This document shows, piece after piece, positions 4,303-5,330 of a stretch of 5,330 nucleotides of DNA (positions within the stretch are counted from its first letter, which is position 1; each line of letters starts with the position of its first letter). The stretch is taken from contig JALTYD010000046.1 of the NCBI GenBank assembly GCA_027046525.1, positions 1 through 5,330 on the forward strand. Reading direction: 5' to 3'. The notes under the pieces are model-generated. The model was not told where the DNA came from. It saw only the letters and a list, made by a program, of their open reading frames with translations, and did not search any database. Both the position numbers and the translations under genes were made by a program. The DNA is from Pyrodictiaceae archaeon. GTDB taxonomy: Archaea; Thermoproteota; Thermoprotei_A; Sulfolobales; Pyrodictiaceae.

Positions 4303-5330
4303 GGGGTGTAAATACTCTTCTGATATCTAGGCTCTCTTTTACTCTACAGAGTATATCAAGCTGTTTTCTCCCAAGTTCTTTCTCTATCCATCTAGATCTC
4401 AGAACACCATAGCCGTGGTGGTGTACAATAGAGCCTCCTTCTCTAGAGACTATATCTACTACTCTACTCCATACAGCCCAGTACTTTTCTATTTCTCTTT
4501 CAAATACAACGACAAAATATAGTACACCGCCATTTACGTAGAAGTGGGATACATGGCTCATAACCATGTAGGCTAGTTTTTCTCCGAGTAGATTCTCTCT
4601 AATCTTTCTCCATATCCTAGGTAGCTTAGACCAAGTAGCAGCAATATCTATAGTATCGAAAGCGAAACCAGCTGAGAATACTAGCTCTATAGATTCGTTA
4701 TATGATAGTCTATGCTCCCACCACCTAGTTACAAGTTCTTCTATTCTCTTGCCACTATGTTGTTGCGCAATACTATCTACTTCGCTAGCAATAACGTCTA
4801 GGACTCTAGCTGGCCCAGCAATCTCTATGAGAGCTACAGTAGAGTCTATTCCGTAGTAGAATCTTGCTTCATCACTATCTTCTATCCTCAGTAGTATTGG
4901 GTCTACCCACTGTACTAGCTTTCTAGCAAAATCTAGTGCTTTCTCAAAACTAGGGAAAGTATATGATAATCTACGTGTATCTTCTGGTAGTTCTCTAACT
5001 CTAAAACCTGCAGCAACAATTACACCTAGTCCTCCCTCTGAGCCTAGGAATAGCCTCTTTAAATCAGGCCCTGAGAAACCTCTAGGATTACTCCTACTAC
5101 CAAGCCTAGTGAGAATACCATATGGTGTAACAACATCTACCCATAACAATGAGTCCTCTATATTCCCTATACCTGGTCTATAAGCACCAGAGCCTAGACA
5201 ACTAATAGCACCACCTATACATGCTAGTTTCTCCGACTGCGGGCGGAAACCAAGCATATAGCCTCTCTTATTCAGCCACTCTTCTAGATCTATTATTTTT
5301 ACACCAGATTCTACTTGTACAACTTGGTCT
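4268..5330 (-). CDS. FAD-linked oxidase, GlcD / alkyl-DHAP-synthase-like, 5' end cut by the right edge
   Basis: The frame is open across the window edge, so the ATG at 5257 is internal. The 24 codons before it (DQVVQVESGV and LEEWLNKRGY) are typical of the FAD-binding PCMH domain. Visible are the flavin-site segments FRPQSE, GGAISCLGSGAYRPGIGN and DVVTPYGILTRLG, then LFLGSEGGLGVI, followed by the cap domain. Near the C-terminus lie DTIDIAATW and the histidine cluster SIVHHHGYGVLR (about residues 301-311 of the visible 353), ending VFTPHGFMG. In alkyl-dihydroxyacetonephosphate synthase the equivalent HHHG lies in the active site, so this belongs to the AGPS-like branch of the vanillyl-alcohol-oxidase superfamily. 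Archaea make ether lipids by another route, so lipid synthesis is unlikely. Oxidation of a D-2-hydroxy acid (lactate, glycolate) or glycerol 3-phosphate is the better guess. Its TGA stop overlaps the start of the next flavoenzyme gene, so both are co-transcribed. About 100 or more N-terminal residues are probably missing. Confidence 0.85.
   Translation of the reverse strand, partial: DQVVQVESGVKIIDLEEWLNKRGYMLGFRPQSEKLACIGGAISCLGSGAYRPGIGNIEDSLLWVDVVTPYGILTRLGSRSNPRGFSGPDLKRLFLGSEGGLGVIVAAGFRVRELPEDTRRLSYTFPSFEKALDFARKLVQWVDPILLRIEDSDEARFYYGIDSTVALIEIAGPARVLDVIASEVDSIAQQHSGKRIEELVTRWWEHRLSYNESIELVFSAGFAFDTIDIAATWSKLPRIWRKIRENLLGEKLAYMVMSHVSHFYVNGGVLYFVVVFEREIEKYWAVWSRVVDIVSREGGSIVHHHGYGVLRSRWIEKELGRKQLDILCRVKESLDIRRVFTPHGFMGRCSRIG

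Noticed and set aside
3923..4330. Open plus-strand frame of 135 codons
   Set aside because: It lies opposite the dehydrogenase gene, whose FAD motifs are clear. The plus-strand product has no recognisable domain.
5255..5257. ATG as the true start of the FAD-linked oxidase
   Set aside because: The frame is open further upstream to the window edge and encodes conserved PCMH-domain sequence, so the ATG is internal.

Overview
The window looks like a piece of a thermophilic archaeal chromosome, most likely from the Thermoproteota (crenarchaea), perhaps Desulfurococcales-like. The support is indirect. Arginine is coded almost entirely by AGA/AGG. CTA, GTA and ATA codons are heavily used. GTG and TTG starts are common, with GGTG-type Shine-Dalgarno motifs 6-11 nt upstream. 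Promoters show A/T-rich box A (TATA) elements. The regulator and the membrane-anchored proteins are archaeal in style. By eye the G+C content is about 40%. I cannot name the species.

Layout, left to right. (a) 1-119, minus strand: probably the first 39 codons of an unrecognised gene that runs off the left edge. It is divergent from (b) 239-928, plus strand, a SerB-like HAD phosphatase. The 119-nt gap between them holds promoter-like A/T boxes. (c) 937-2296, minus strand: a tightly packed three-gene operon, transcribed in this order: a membrane-anchored extracytoplasmic protein with a probable OB-like beta domain and a Met/His/Cys tail (1736-2296), a six-helix membrane protein (1219-1752), and a small winged-helix regulator (937-1218). 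The genes overlap by 17 bp and abut at 0 bp. The operon converges on the phosphatase gene with only 8 bp between stop codons. (d) 2413-3045, minus strand: a single gene for a second membrane-anchored extracytoplasmic protein, with a strikingly methionine-rich segment followed by an OB-like beta domain. It has its own promoter, a T-tract terminator, and a perfect 17-bp inverted repeat next to its box A. (e) 3184-5330, minus strand: two overlapping flavoenzyme genes. The upstream one is an alkyl-DHAP-synthase/GlcD-type FAD enzyme cut by the right edge. The downstream one is a DAO-fold FAD dehydrogenase of the L-2-hydroxyglutarate oxidase / glycerol-3-phosphate dehydrogenase type.

Functional reading. 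The flavoenzyme pair probably oxidises one or two 2-hydroxy acids or glycerol 3-phosphate and passes electrons to a carrier not encoded here. The central block (937-3045) is the least ordinary part. Two anchored proteins, both with probable OB-like domains and possible soft-metal ligands, sit beside a multi-helix membrane protein and a winged-helix regulator. A surface metal-handling or redox-sensing system is a reasonable hypothesis, but nothing in the sequence proves it. No rRNA, tRNA, CRISPR array, insertion sequence or origin was seen.
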